Positions 30,301 to 39,336 of a stretch of 64,000 bases of DNA are shown in pieces. The DNA is taken from positions 1-64,000 of the forward strand of contig NZ_KB905170.1 in NCBI RefSeq assembly GCF_000378625.1, given 5' to 3'. The translations under genes were made by a program, and so were the position numbers. How positions within the stretch are numbered: position 1 is the first letter of the stretch; the number at the start of each line of letters is the position of its first letter. The stretch comes from Colwellia piezophila ATCC BAA-637 (GTDB taxonomy: Bacteria > Pseudomonadota > Gammaproteobacteria > Enterobacterales > Alteromonadaceae). The notes beneath the pieces were generated by a model that ran no database searches, was not told the DNA's origin, and saw only the letters and a list, made by a program, of their open reading frames with translations.

Positions 30301-31294
30301 TATTGTTAGCAATTTTCTTAACCTGCTCTTTAACGGCTTTTACCCCCTCAAACGCTGCAAGTAATTCAGCTTTATAAGTCGACCTTGCATAACGTTTACC
30401 ATCAAAAAAACCATCCGGCATTGTTACTCTTCCCAGACCAACATCCATCAGTGAAAGTTCTTTACTGATGATGTTTTCAAGCCAAATTTTTAGTTGTGAT
30501 AACTCGTCTCGTCTTTTTTCTTGCTCTGCGCCCTTTTTTACCAGTATTAAGGCATTTTCAAAGAGATCACTATTGGCGTTTAAATCGTGCAGGGCAATAC
30601 GTACCAAGGATACAAATTCTGCGGCTATCTGTTCAACATCAATAACCGATAAAACACTGGTGTGGCCGATGGCTTTACTAAAACTTGATAAAAAACTATC
30701 TGGTGTTGCCCAAAAGCTGGCAAGTAGCATAAAACTATCATCATCTGACTTTGCTAAACTGCGGTACCAATCCTGGCACACTTGTAAGGTAATCTCAGAG
30801 GAGTTGGCCGCCATATTGGCGTTGAAAGGTAAACCACTGCTAAAAGCATATTGATTCAATACCCGCTGACAAAAACCATGAATAGTAAATATTGCTGCTT
30901 CATCTAAAAACAGTAACGCGCGTTTTAATAAGAATTCACGTTTTGTTTTTTCAATACGTGCATCAAGCAAGGAAAAATAAGCGTCATCGACACACAAGCT
31001 GTCCCAATCACTCAGTGCTAAGCGAATAAAGGCATCGATACGCCCTCGCAACTCTTGCGTGGCATCTTTGGTAAACGTCATCAATAATATTTGTTCAACG
31101 GTTAATTCACGCTCAAGTAATAATCGTAAATAAATACGGGTAATATTATAGGTTTTACCGGTGCCGGCACTCGCTTCAATGAGGTGTATACCACTTAAGT
31201 TGATAGTGGCTGCATCAAGGTTTTTTAGGGTTAGCACTTCGCTCGCTACCATGTCAGGTGTTTGATTAGAATCAGGAGTATTAACGTGAGACAT
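27344..31294 (-). CDS. recB: exodeoxyribonuclease V subunit RecB
   Basis: RecB supplies the 3'-5' helicase and the only nuclease of RecBCD. Walker A is EASAGTGKTYNITRIY (about 41-56), Walker B is PVALIDEFQDTDP, and motif VI is RLLYVAITRAERRCYV. The C-terminal nuclease domain has GMMHGFIDLIF followed by YLCDYKSSHLG, the Asp-x-Lys catalytic motif. At 1316 residues it is longer than the E. coli protein (1180). The start shares one base with the recC stop (TAATG). Confidence 0.97.
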   Translation of the reverse strand: MSHVNTPDSNQTPDMVASEVLTLKNLDAATINLSGIHLIEASAGTGKTYNITRIYLRLLLERELTVEQILLMTFTKDATQELRGRIDAFIRLALSDWDSLCVDDAYFSLLDARIEKTKREFLLKRALLFLDEAAIFTIHGFCQRVLNQYAFSSGLPFNANMAANSSEITLQVCQDWYRSLAKSDDDSFMLLASFWATPDSFLSSFSKAIGHTSVLSVIDVEQIAAEFVSLVRIALHDLNANSDLFENALILVKKGAEQEKRRDELSQLKIWLENIISKELSLMDVGLGRVTMPDGFFDGKRYARSTYKAELLAAFEGVKAVKEQVKKIANNINKAKAYAIVKSGIYLIRQQVIEQKQALNLLDFDDLINTLANCLRLSSSSEDNSNEDSASDDKAKFLAKQLLGQYPVALIDEFQDTDPKQFGILQSIYYGNSAKQASAGLFLIGDPKQAIYGFRGGDIFAYLNARSGCDYHWLMDTNWRSTPEMIDGYNQFFTYKGNETVQGNEPLDDEKKRHQAESVFGFGIPYLPVLAGKKTKVSILEQSASEQVSPDSDKALQFIHFTETESDNGSEHGSTKPQGNKVSQGSRPVLANWCANEIITLLDSTRERDKVKPKDIAILVRDGAEARDIKQALQQAGLDSVFLSDRANLFHSEQAKQLLSLLKGVLLPENERLFVAALSCGLLGFNAQKLHQLQQDEIAYQTLKFAFIDYRTQWQRQGFITMAINLMHNLFDVPQNNKDRCLTNVLHLFEILQAASVRLSQGQELLHWFEQQCHLETNDVEAELRLESDGDLIRLITQHGSKGMEYPYVFIPFATRHKDPLKFGNKSVSYLEYHDSKGALCLSLDGSKEAKKAMSNEAYAESIRLLYVAITRAERRCYVLCCAFDAYHLSPLGKTLQIQEQESILKSLQALKASAEHAIGIREVALDSDYDSDNAGVDERALVMATNSQQDLPKPAASKFKGKIERDWWLSSFSALSRNIRHAGVSNPDRDTDIVTIAAVANEVIAIETISIEARALQVSEQICFKLAKGAHTGNLLHDILEQTDFTGPDWQESFEKPLLVYGDLNASNDTSFTEADLRVWLEDVLKTPFITSHLTVNTSDTTMDSITDDEPAACLAELGSNKTLRESEFYFPMQGEGTNALAKLLTDHRNSAQRGQASDSSTDTSAQSSSVSLKYPVMLPSYKKLSGMMHGFIDLIFEHQGKYYLCDYKSSHLGDSFQDYQFDALLDNVEKNYYDLQYLIYSLALHRYLKQTLVDYDVNQHFGGVYYLYLRGMTTDPDHKGAGVYYRQISEQEINNLDSLFSNECPAQSHVNEGG

Positions 31295-34200
31295 TATTTG
31301 TTCTCCTGGGAAGCTTTAGTTTTAGCTGCGGCTTTTTTGGTTGCTGGTTTGGCTGCTCTCTTAGCGGCTTGTTTAACGACGACTTGGTATAAGTCCTGAT
31401 AGATAAAATCGAGATCAGCTTCATGGCTAGTGTATTGTGGGCACTGTGGCCAAAAGTAACGTAGATAGTCATCATCACTTAAACCGCGCGTACTCATATC
31501 CCCTAACCATAAACTTTCAAAACGGGCTTGCGTCATCTCCACTGGCTGCCCACGCTTTTTAGTAAAAACATGCTCGGCCAATTGTCCGTTTAACAACAAA
31601 GGTTGCTGTTGGCCTTTAAAAAATAGCTTAATGAGGTTAATAAGTTTGGCTTTCGCCTCCATTATGGTGCCCACAGTGAACTGCTCTACTTTCTGCACCC
31701 TAGTATTAAAATATAAACCAATGGTGTCAGTCACTTTCTGTAGTTTATGTCCATTTTCGTCATTGATAATCAGTTCACCGGCGATGACCTGTTGCTGCCA
31801 CACTTGTACGACAAGTTGCTGAAAATATAAGGTGAATTTGTCTTTTGCTTTAGCACTTGAGCTACGATAGTGCACCAATAAATTACCTTTAACGCTAAGC
31901 TGGCTATTCAGCGATACCTTGATACCCTCTACTTGAAGTTCGATATTACAGGCTATAATTTCAGGATTATCACAGCTAAGTTTGCTAATTTCCTCACTAA
32001 ATTGCTGAACATCCTGCTGATAGTCATTAAACAAGTTTGCTGTGGTCGGTAAGTCGGGGAATTTCCCTGATAGCTGTGCACGAACGATTGCCTGTTGCGT
32101 CGCATCACTGGTTGCGGTTGAGTCTACTGACTGCTTTGACAAACTGTCTAATGAGGCACTGAGCAAATCTTGGCGTAATAAGTAACTTTGCAATTGATTG
32201 ACGCTAAAAGGTTCAACATCTTCAAGTAGGCTATGGTTATTTTCGAAATATAAATTTAATTGCTGTTGAGCAAACATTTTGGATGGATGCTGATAAAAAC
32301 GAATGAGTTGCTGACAAGATAAAGTCACTTCATCAAGTTGCTCATTTACTGTTAATGGCGGATCGATTGTTAACGGTGATTTATCGTTAAAGGTTTCAGT
32401 ATCAGTTGCCTGCCCGGTCACAGCAGAACGTTGACCCAGCGCTAACCAATTGGCATCAAAACTCGGCCACTTACCTTGATAGTTGTTAACACTAAACGCT
32501 TGCATGGCTAACTGATAGATACCTGATTGCTGCGCTTCACTGTTACCTTGACTACTACTTTCATCGTTATTTTTACTGACGTTATCGCTATCACTCGCCT
32601 TTTCATCTTCATCTTCAACAAAATTCCAACCATAACCGTGCGTTAGATATTCCATCAATTCTTTAACCACCAATGACGGCTGCTTTTCATTATTGTTCTT
32701 AATATTGCGACCTTGGAAGCTTAGATATAATGAATTTCGTGCCGAGATAATCGCTTCAAGAAATAGATACCTGTCGTCTCCACGGCGCGATCTATCGCCG
32801 ATTTCTGCTTTTGACAATGACATTAAATCAAAACCTAACGGTTGACGTTGCCGAGGAAATTCACCATCATTTAAACCCAATACCGCGATTACTTTAAAAG
32901 GAATGCTGCGCATTGGTAACATTGAACAAAAGGTAACTTGGCCAACCATAAACTGTTTACTGGCATCGCCCTGACTAAAATGTTGGCTGAGGTAGTCCAC
33001 GATGATGAGTAGCGATATGTCCTCTTCAAAATGGGCATGATGACAATGTTCAACTAGCCCCGCAATCGCCTGTTCAATAACCATAAGACTGTTTTCATTA
33101 CTGACATTATCACCATCAACGCGACTAAATAACTCGTTCAATTGCTCAAGTAAAAAGCTTTGCCATTGAATTGCGCTGCGAGTTCTTTGCAAGTTTTCAC
33201 TAAAATACTGTAACTGTTCGATAAAGAGCATTAACTGACCGAGTAATTCGCCGTCACTGCCCTCTACATTGCTCAATAACAATTGCTCTTGGTAAATTTC
33301 TTCACTGTCAGCATAAGCAAAACCGCGTAATAAACGCGATAAACCTTGTTGCCAGGTAAAGGCAGCGTTAGCTTGTGGTCCTAATAAGGCTTGTTTATGG
33401 GTTAAATCTAAGCCCCAGTGAACTGTTGCTTGTTCTAACCAAGCAGAAATTTTCACTAAGTCTTCAGAGTTAATGGCGAACTTACTCGCCATGGCCGGTA
33501 ACCGTAAAAAGGCCAATAATTGAGAAACACCAAATCGGCTATCGGGTAAGCTTAATAATTCCGTGAATGCTGCCACTAAAGGATCGCTATCTTTCGCACT
33601 ACGATCGGCAATTGAGCATGGCAATGGTGGTACTTCACCCGCTATATCTTGCCAACCGCGAGTAAATACTGCATTTACATAAGGGGCGTATTCTTCTATC
33701 TGTGGGCACATCACTAGAATATCTTTTGGCGTTAAGCTTTTATCGTCATTAAATTGATGTAATAAGTAGTCGTGTAATGCCTGAACTTCGCGTAGCGCAC
33801 TATGACAACTGGTGATAACTATAGAGTCATCTTGGCGTGCTTGATTAAGGCTAGGGGACTCATCTTTGTTCAGAATTCTGGCATCAGACAATTCAAGAAT
33901 ATCATTTTGTAGACTGTGTAAAACACTACTATGGGCGGTAGTATCTTGGCTTGGTTCATTTTTAGTCGCTTGCTCAAAAAATTCCACATCGATGGTACTG
34001 TAGTCTTGTAACATCGAGATAAATTCTCGGCCCTGCTGTCCTAAGTTGGCTAATAATGGATTGCCAACAAAACTTTGTACGTCGTTCACTTCCGCTGAAA
34101 CGCCATCTGACCATTGCGATAACTTATTCAGCGCATGTTTTTCAGTGACTATGTCTCCCCAATAAGAGAAACACGGATTAAGGTGAAAGAAATGCACCTC

Positions 34201-34956
34201 AACATGTTCACTCAAGGCATTAATAAAATTTAGCCACATCGGTGCCATGGTATTTAAACCAAAGAAACTAATGCGTGGTGGAATCAGGTCTTTTTTGTTA
34301 GCAATATTAGCGATGGCATCATTGAGTAATTCCACCGGATTATAAGGTAATTGTGCAATTAATAACTGCCACAGCTTGCCTTGCCATTTATGTTCACTGG
34401 TGGCTACATTCTCCAGACCTGACAATTCAAATTGTCCTTGCTGCCAATTGTCTAACCACTGCGGCCTAAAAATTAAATACTGCTCATATAAATCGGCCAA
34501 TTGTGTTGCTAATTGATAGCGTTTTAACTGTGCTTGTTTATCTTCTTTATGTTTTGTTTTAGCCGCTTGTTTTTCACTTTCGTTGGCGGTAACGTCACCG
34601 CGCCAATAATGAGTCGCTTGGCTAAAGTCATCATCTTCAACCACTGAATCTAGCTCTAAAAGTGCATGGATACGCCAACAAAGCACCTCTCTTGAGTATG
34701 GCGACTGATCAGGCACCTTATCTTCGCTAGCGAGTGTTCTTATTAGCTTCCATAAAAACTGAGCCGGTAACGCGTAACGCATATTCATGCTGATACCACG
34801 TTCTTTGGCAATGGCTAAGTTAAGCCAATGCTGCATACCGGCATTTTGCACTACGATGACTTCTTGATTAAATACACCTAGAGGAGAAAGTTGGGAAATT
34901 TTGTTGAGTAACAGCAACAAATTTTCCATTTTATTGGCAGGATATAAGTGGATCAA
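31294..34956 (-). CDS. recC: exodeoxyribonuclease V subunit RecC
   Basis: RecC recognises Chi and holds RecB and RecD together. The 1220 residues begin at a TTG (34956) with AAGG eight bases upstream; this start aligns with the conserved N terminus (MIHLYPANKMENLLLL, then NAGMQHWLNLAIAKERGI). The motif VLGLNDGEFPRQRQPLGFDLM near 645 is diagnostic. The C terminus is an Ala/Lys-rich tail of about 25 residues that looks disordered. It is the first gene of recC-recB-recD; no ptrA lies between recC and recB. Confidence 0.96.
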   Translation of the reverse strand: MIHLYPANKMENLLLLLNKISQLSPLGVFNQEVIVVQNAGMQHWLNLAIAKERGISMNMRYALPAQFLWKLIRTLASEDKVPDQSPYSREVLCWRIHALLELDSVVEDDDFSQATHYWRGDVTANESEKQAAKTKHKEDKQAQLKRYQLATQLADLYEQYLIFRPQWLDNWQQGQFELSGLENVATSEHKWQGKLWQLLIAQLPYNPVELLNDAIANIANKKDLIPPRISFFGLNTMAPMWLNFINALSEHVEVHFFHLNPCFSYWGDIVTEKHALNKLSQWSDGVSAEVNDVQSFVGNPLLANLGQQGREFISMLQDYSTIDVEFFEQATKNEPSQDTTAHSSVLHSLQNDILELSDARILNKDESPSLNQARQDDSIVITSCHSALREVQALHDYLLHQFNDDKSLTPKDILVMCPQIEEYAPYVNAVFTRGWQDIAGEVPPLPCSIADRSAKDSDPLVAAFTELLSLPDSRFGVSQLLAFLRLPAMASKFAINSEDLVKISAWLEQATVHWGLDLTHKQALLGPQANAAFTWQQGLSRLLRGFAYADSEEIYQEQLLLSNVEGSDGELLGQLMLFIEQLQYFSENLQRTRSAIQWQSFLLEQLNELFSRVDGDNVSNENSLMVIEQAIAGLVEHCHHAHFEEDISLLIIVDYLSQHFSQGDASKQFMVGQVTFCSMLPMRSIPFKVIAVLGLNDGEFPRQRQPLGFDLMSLSKAEIGDRSRRGDDRYLFLEAIISARNSLYLSFQGRNIKNNNEKQPSLVVKELMEYLTHGYGWNFVEDEDEKASDSDNVSKNNDESSSQGNSEAQQSGIYQLAMQAFSVNNYQGKWPSFDANWLALGQRSAVTGQATDTETFNDKSPLTIDPPLTVNEQLDEVTLSCQQLIRFYQHPSKMFAQQQLNLYFENNHSLLEDVEPFSVNQLQSYLLRQDLLSASLDSLSKQSVDSTATSDATQQAIVRAQLSGKFPDLPTTANLFNDYQQDVQQFSEEISKLSCDNPEIIACNIELQVEGIKVSLNSQLSVKGNLLVHYRSSSAKAKDKFTLYFQQLVVQVWQQQVIAGELIINDENGHKLQKVTDTIGLYFNTRVQKVEQFTVGTIMEAKAKLINLIKLFFKGQQQPLLLNGQLAEHVFTKKRGQPVEMTQARFESLWLGDMSTRGLSDDDYLRYFWPQCPQYTSHEADLDFIYQDLYQVVVKQAAKRAAKPATKKAAAKTKASQENK

Positions 34957-35004
34957 GATAACGCCTTAATGAGCTAATATTCAGCTAGAATTTAGCTAAA
35001 TTTT

Positions 35005-35317
35005 TATACCCGTCACCCTTCAAGATGCTTGTTTCAGAGCGGTTGAGCGATTTCACTTCAAGGCGCAGTGATGAAGGAATGGTTATTCCGGAGAATATGC
35101 TCCTGCATTCTCTAATAAGCTACATCCATGTAGCGTCCTCCTTAAGTCACTGCAACGAAGAAGTGATATTGCTCAAACGCTTCTATGATGGGTTTAAAAT
35201 GACTTTATGCTGCGGTAAATAATCAAAACATAGAGTGACTATGTTGGAATTATTCTCCTTGCCTAAAGCCATTTTAATTCCCACTGAAATCGAGCACTTT
35301 GAATGGTAACGGGTATA
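35005..35317. repeat. MITE-like element, family 1 copy 2
   Basis: This 313-bp element is bounded by TATACCCGTCACCCTTCAAG and an imperfect complement ending GTAACGGGTATA. It has no transposase and lies upstream of recC. Its outer 35 bp resemble the copy at 22194-22460; the interior differs. Confidence 0.75.
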
Positions 35318-35483
35318 TAACAAAAATAAAGACAAATTTAACCACAAGGCGTTGAAGAAAACTAGTAATATCAGTGTGCTATTTGTTAACCATTTACCCT
35401 CTGCTCACTTACTGCTTAATTACTGTTTAATTACTGCTTAATTACTGATAACTAATTGATAATTAATTGAAGACTATTTAACT
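35318..35483. repeat. short tandem repeat between MITE and DUF4870 gene
   Basis: From about 35409 to 35450 an 11-bp unit close to TTACTGCTTAA recurs about four times with small changes. Nothing else is visible here. Confidence 0.65.
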
Positions 35484-35843
35484 TTATTTGATAAAGTCTA
35501 ACTGCTGTTGATAGAAATCACCAAGTATAGGTACTTTGATTTCTTGGCCTTTTATCGCGGTGTATAATCCATATCCCCAGGCGAAAAATACCGCTATATT
35601 GAGAACCCACCCTACTAACGGCACAAATGACAACAGAGCACCGGTAATGATAAGCCCTAACGATTGACGCAAGTGAAAACTCGATAATGATGATTGATGT
35701 TTATCATAAATGACCAAAGCGACTATCCAACCAATTAAGGTAAAGTAACTGATAACCGCCACTAAAGTCGCCATTTTATATTGCTCAGCTAGGCTTAGTT
35801 TCTTTTCAAAAATATTGTCATAATCACTTGGGATATGTGGCAT
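35484..35843 (-). CDS. DUF4870-like small membrane protein
   Basis: This 119-residue protein has TM segments at about 24-46, 60-78 and 80-100. The pattern LSSFHLRQSLGLIITGALLSFVPLVGWVLNIAVF is typical of DUF4870/Tic20-like proteins. Function unknown. It is monocistronic, between the repeat region and the transglutaminase operon. Confidence 0.75.
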   Translation of the reverse strand: MPHIPSDYDNIFEKKLSLAEQYKMATLVAVISYFTLIGWIVALVIYDKHQSSLSSFHLRQSLGLIITGALLSFVPLVGWVLNIAVFFAWGYGLYTAIKGQEIKVPILGDFYQQQLDFIK

Positions 35844-36011
35844 AAAAAACTCTCCGTCGCTAATATTGTCAAAAATTTATTGGAATTGGTTTACTTTAAA
35901 TCTAGGAAAAATAATGCCATTCAACAAGGGGCTATTATTCTTCCCTCAGTACAGTAACGGCTAATTGTTTCAATTTTATGAATAAAAGCGAGTTTAATAT
36001 GTTTAATTTTT

Positions 36012-38225
36012 TTATGCAGAACGTTTCATCGCATGGATAAAGTGTTGATACTGGTGCTGCATGGCCAGGGTAAGTTCTTCTTGTTTAGCTGCAGATAATG
36101 GCTGGTAACACAAACAATTATAACTCGCGCTAAGTCGAGTAAAAACAATGGCTAACTCTGGACATTCGCGCCTTACCTGTTTGGAAAAATCATTTACTGT
36201 CATGGCGACAGGTTTATCTAAACCTTGTTTGGCTAATTGAGTTAATGATTTTTGATAGATACGCTGCCACTTAGTTAATGAACGCGATTTTTTCTTTGGT
36301 TGGTTCAATAAGTGTAAAAACAGCATCAATATAGCCATGGTCACCACTAACGATACGGCCATGATCAATGCTAATTTCCATGACGCCATCTTGCCAAACC
36401 AGTGTTTGAATAGATCATATTGTTGCTTGTTGTTAAAACCGATAACCCAACGGGTCCATTGATAATCAAGGGCATCAAATTGTAAACGCAGTGCACTTAA
36501 CCATTTGATGTTTTTCATTTGATATAAGCTAAGAAGATCGTTATTCAGGGCAGATTGCTCTTGTAATAATCGAGTGGACCAACCCGAATCTACACGCTGG
36601 GGATCGACAGCACTGGTAGGGTCAATACGCAGCCAACCTTTGCCTTCAATCCATATTTCAGACCAAGCATGCGCATCGTATTGATAAATGCTTAAATGGC
36701 CGGTGTTATCGGCTTGCTGACTATCATTGATACCATTATATTCGCCGCCCAAATAACCCGTCACCATACGTGCAGGAATACCTGACGCGCGCATTAAAAA
36801 GGTGAAGGCGCTAGCATAGTGCACACAAAAACCCGCTTGGGTATCAAAAAAGAACTGATCTAAGCTGTTATTATCAAGCAATGGCGGCTGTAGTGTATAA
36901 GCGTAATTTTCTTTATTTATTAGTGTTAATACCGCTTGCGCCCGCGACATGACATCGACATAGTTGTGCTGTAACTGCAAGGCTAATTGCTCAAGCCTAG
37001 GATTACTGTTTTTTGGATAACTCAAGTTAGCCATTTTACTTTTTTGTGATAACTCAACACCAAACGGCGCCGTTAAGTAACTGGATAATTGATAAGATTT
37101 AGCCTGGCTAAGCATCTTGGTACTGTTAAACGTATAACCCGCTTGGGCTTTGATACCACTGCTATCACCGATAGCTACTGCCGGTGCTAAAGCAAATAAA
37201 TACTTTTGATAACTCGGCTCAGCAACGACTTGATAAGTTAACGGGCTAACTTCGGTTTTACTGACATCAAAGCTAAAGGCTTTAATTTTAGCGCCCGGTA
37301 TTTTATTACTAGCAAACCGTTTTTGTCGAGTCCACTGCCGGCCATCATAATCCTCTAGCACCATAGCGCGCCAATAGAGTTGTGAATAAGCAGGGATCGC
37401 TTGTTGGCCAAAGTCTGCGCGAAAGGCCAACTTGGTTGATCGAGTCAAATTGGCAATATCGCCAGGTTTTACCGTGTCCGATAAACCCGTTGCTGCTGAC
37501 TTTGCTGAGGGTACCTGCCAAAAAGGTGATAATCTTGGAAAGACTAGGAAAAGTACCACAGCTAAAAGCGCACTTTGAGTTAGTAACATAATGATAACTT
37601 TAACGTTAGCGACAAACTTTCTTTGGTAGGAGAAGAGCTGGTGTAATACCGCTAAATTTAGTACTAACAAGGTCAAGATTATCAGAGTAGCCGTTAGGTC
37701 TTGTCTAAAAATGAGTGATGCCGCTAAGACAAATAAACCTAACAGTAATAGTTGATAAAAATCACGGCGGCTTCTTACTTCAAAAGCTTTAAGGACATAA
37801 GAAAAACACAATAAATGTAGCATGCTCACCAGAATGCCCACTTGTTTCGCGGTAATGGCAATGGCTAAACAACCGAGTAAAGCAAAGACAGCCAATATAA
37901 TTGGCGAAACAGGTTTGTTTTGATTGTTATTGGCGTGCTTACTTTGCCTAGTACCTTGTCTAGGCCCTGGTTGTTTAGCTGTTTTTAGCTGTTTTTTATT
38001 TCGAACACTGTCTCGGCTTTGATGTAATAAATGCGCCTGCCATGCCAGTGCTAAGGAGATAATGCCTAACATCCAGGTACTTAACTCTAAACCAATAACC
38101 GCAACATTTAAGCATTGGCACAACCACAGTAACCAAGAATTTTTTCGACTTAAATAAAAACTACTGCTCGCTTTTTGTTTAATGCCCCATGACTGTTGAT
38201 TGACTTTCGTGTTGAAGAAAATCAT
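36012..38225 (-). CDS. TgpA-like membrane transglutaminase
   Basis: This 737-residue protein has five to six N-terminal TM segments, an extracytoplasmic transglutaminase core with the catalytic Cys in TQAGFCVHYASAFTFLMRASGIPARMVTGYLGG, His in YDAHAWSEIWIEGKGWLRIDPT, one more TM (about 605-625) and a cytoplasmic C-terminal DUF4129-like tail. TgpA of Pseudomonas is essential; its substrate is unknown. The ATG at 38225 overlaps the DUF58 stop (ATGA), so the genes are coupled. Confidence 0.9.
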   Translation of the reverse strand: MIFFNTKVNQQSWGIKQKASSSFYLSRKNSWLLWLCQCLNVAVIGLELSTWMLGIISLALAWQAHLLHQSRDSVRNKKQLKTAKQPGPRQGTRQSKHANNNQNKPVSPIILAVFALLGCLAIAITAKQVGILVSMLHLLCFSYVLKAFEVRSRRDFYQLLLLGLFVLAASLIFRQDLTATLIILTLLVLNLAVLHQLFSYQRKFVANVKVIIMLLTQSALLAVVLFLVFPRLSPFWQVPSAKSAATGLSDTVKPGDIANLTRSTKLAFRADFGQQAIPAYSQLYWRAMVLEDYDGRQWTRQKRFASNKIPGAKIKAFSFDVSKTEVSPLTYQVVAEPSYQKYLFALAPAVAIGDSSGIKAQAGYTFNSTKMLSQAKSYQLSSYLTAPFGVELSQKSKMANLSYPKNSNPRLEQLALQLQHNYVDVMSRAQAVLTLINKENYAYTLQPPLLDNNSLDQFFFDTQAGFCVHYASAFTFLMRASGIPARMVTGYLGGEYNGINDSQQADNTGHLSIYQYDAHAWSEIWIEGKGWLRIDPTSAVDPQRVDSGWSTRLLQEQSALNNDLLSLYQMKNIKWLSALRLQFDALDYQWTRWVIGFNNKQQYDLFKHWFGKMASWKLALIMAVSLVVTMAILMLFLHLLNQPKKKSRSLTKWQRIYQKSLTQLAKQGLDKPVAMTVNDFSKQVRRECPELAIVFTRLSASYNCLCYQPLSAAKQEELTLAMQHQYQHFIHAMKRSA

Positions 38226-39292
38226 TGATATAGGGCCAATGCGGTCAAACAAGCTTGTTGATGATTAATGCCAGAACTGGGCTGGATATTCAGTAAGGTA
38301 TTAGTGGTGTTAGTGGTATTAGTGGTATTAGTGCTATTGTCGATATTAGCTGACAGCTGTAGGCCAAAAGTTTGATTGCTTGTCGTGAATTCACCAATAA
38401 GAAAACTTAAATAAGCCAGTTTTGTTTCTAACTCATCACTGGGCATATCACTTAATTTAAGCCACTGTAGCTGATTTTGACTTGATTGATAATGTTTGGA
38501 AAAGTGACCCTGCCCTTTGGCTAACTGTTTCCAAGCCGTTCTTGCTCTTGACTCGCCTCGAACAAAACTCTTCAACTCACAGAAATCATCTGTGCCGACT
38601 AAGTTAGCCGTATGGTAACTTTCTATACTGGCTGAATCTTCCTGAGCAGAACATTGATATTGTGCCAACGTTAAACGCCTTGGCTTTGGAAAAATAATCA
38701 CGTAATGACCGAAATCTAGCACAGTTTTACTTTTAAAGAGACCTAAAGAGTACTCGCTAAAAATGGTCACTCGACCCAAAAAATGCTTACCTCGTTGTGA
38801 TGATTTAACCCGTAAGCTGAACTCTTGACTGCCTCGTTGGCATTGCTCTACTGTCTCAATGTTACTATTTAAAGTACGATCAGTAAAATGCGCATTGATA
38901 TCATAGTGAATTTTCTCAGCCGTTATTTTAATAGCAAAAGATAAGGTATCGTCAGCATAACCTTGCTGTTTAGCTAAGCTAAAAAAGCGTATCTGTGAAA
39001 AATTATAAAAGCTATGCAACATGACACTGATAAACAAACTAGCCAATAAATAACTCAACAATAAAATAATATTATTCTGGTAGTTAGTCCCTAATAAAAA
39101 TACCAAGATAACAAAACCTAGATACGCCATGCCAAATCGGCTTGGGTATATCATGATATTACGACGGTTCAGTTGGTGTTCCTGCCTTTTGGGGATCCTT
39201 CGAGCTAGCCACCGCTCAAAATTTGATTTAAAAAAACCGCTAATCAACTGTCTGGGTAAAAATTTTGCCTTAGCTGCCTTAGTTACCATCAT
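38222..39292 (-). CDS. DUF58 protein
   Basis: This 356-residue protein starts at the ATG at 39292, because AGGGGAG lies just upstream. Two TM segments (about 50-90) precede a beta-rich region and the DUF58 segment, with VGTDDFCELKSFVRGESRARTAWKQLAKG. DUF58 proteins accompany MoxR ATPases and transglutaminases. A Thr-Asn repeat (TNTTNTTNTTNT) near the C terminus comes from a 9-bp microsatellite at about 38297-38335. Confidence 0.88.
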   Translation of the reverse strand: MMVTKAAKAKFLPRQLISGFFKSNFERWLARRIPKRQEHQLNRRNIMIYPSRFGMAYLGFVILVFLLGTNYQNNIILLLSYLLASLFISVMLHSFYNFSQIRFFSLAKQQGYADDTLSFAIKITAEKIHYDINAHFTDRTLNSNIETVEQCQRGSQEFSLRVKSSQRGKHFLGRVTIFSEYSLGLFKSKTVLDFGHYVIIFPKPRRLTLAQYQCSAQEDSASIESYHTANLVGTDDFCELKSFVRGESRARTAWKQLAKGQGHFSKHYQSSQNQLQWLKLSDMPSDELETKLAYLSFLIGEFTTSNQTFGLQLSANIDNSTNTTNTTNTTNTLLNIQPSSGINHQQACLTALALYQ

Positions 39293-39336
39293 GACTCCCC
39301 TGTTCAATGGTGCTAATAACCACTTAAAAAACTATC

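Noticed and set aside
35025..35222. 65-residue ORF in the region upstream of recC
   Set aside because: It is contained in a MITE-like element without transposase similarity.
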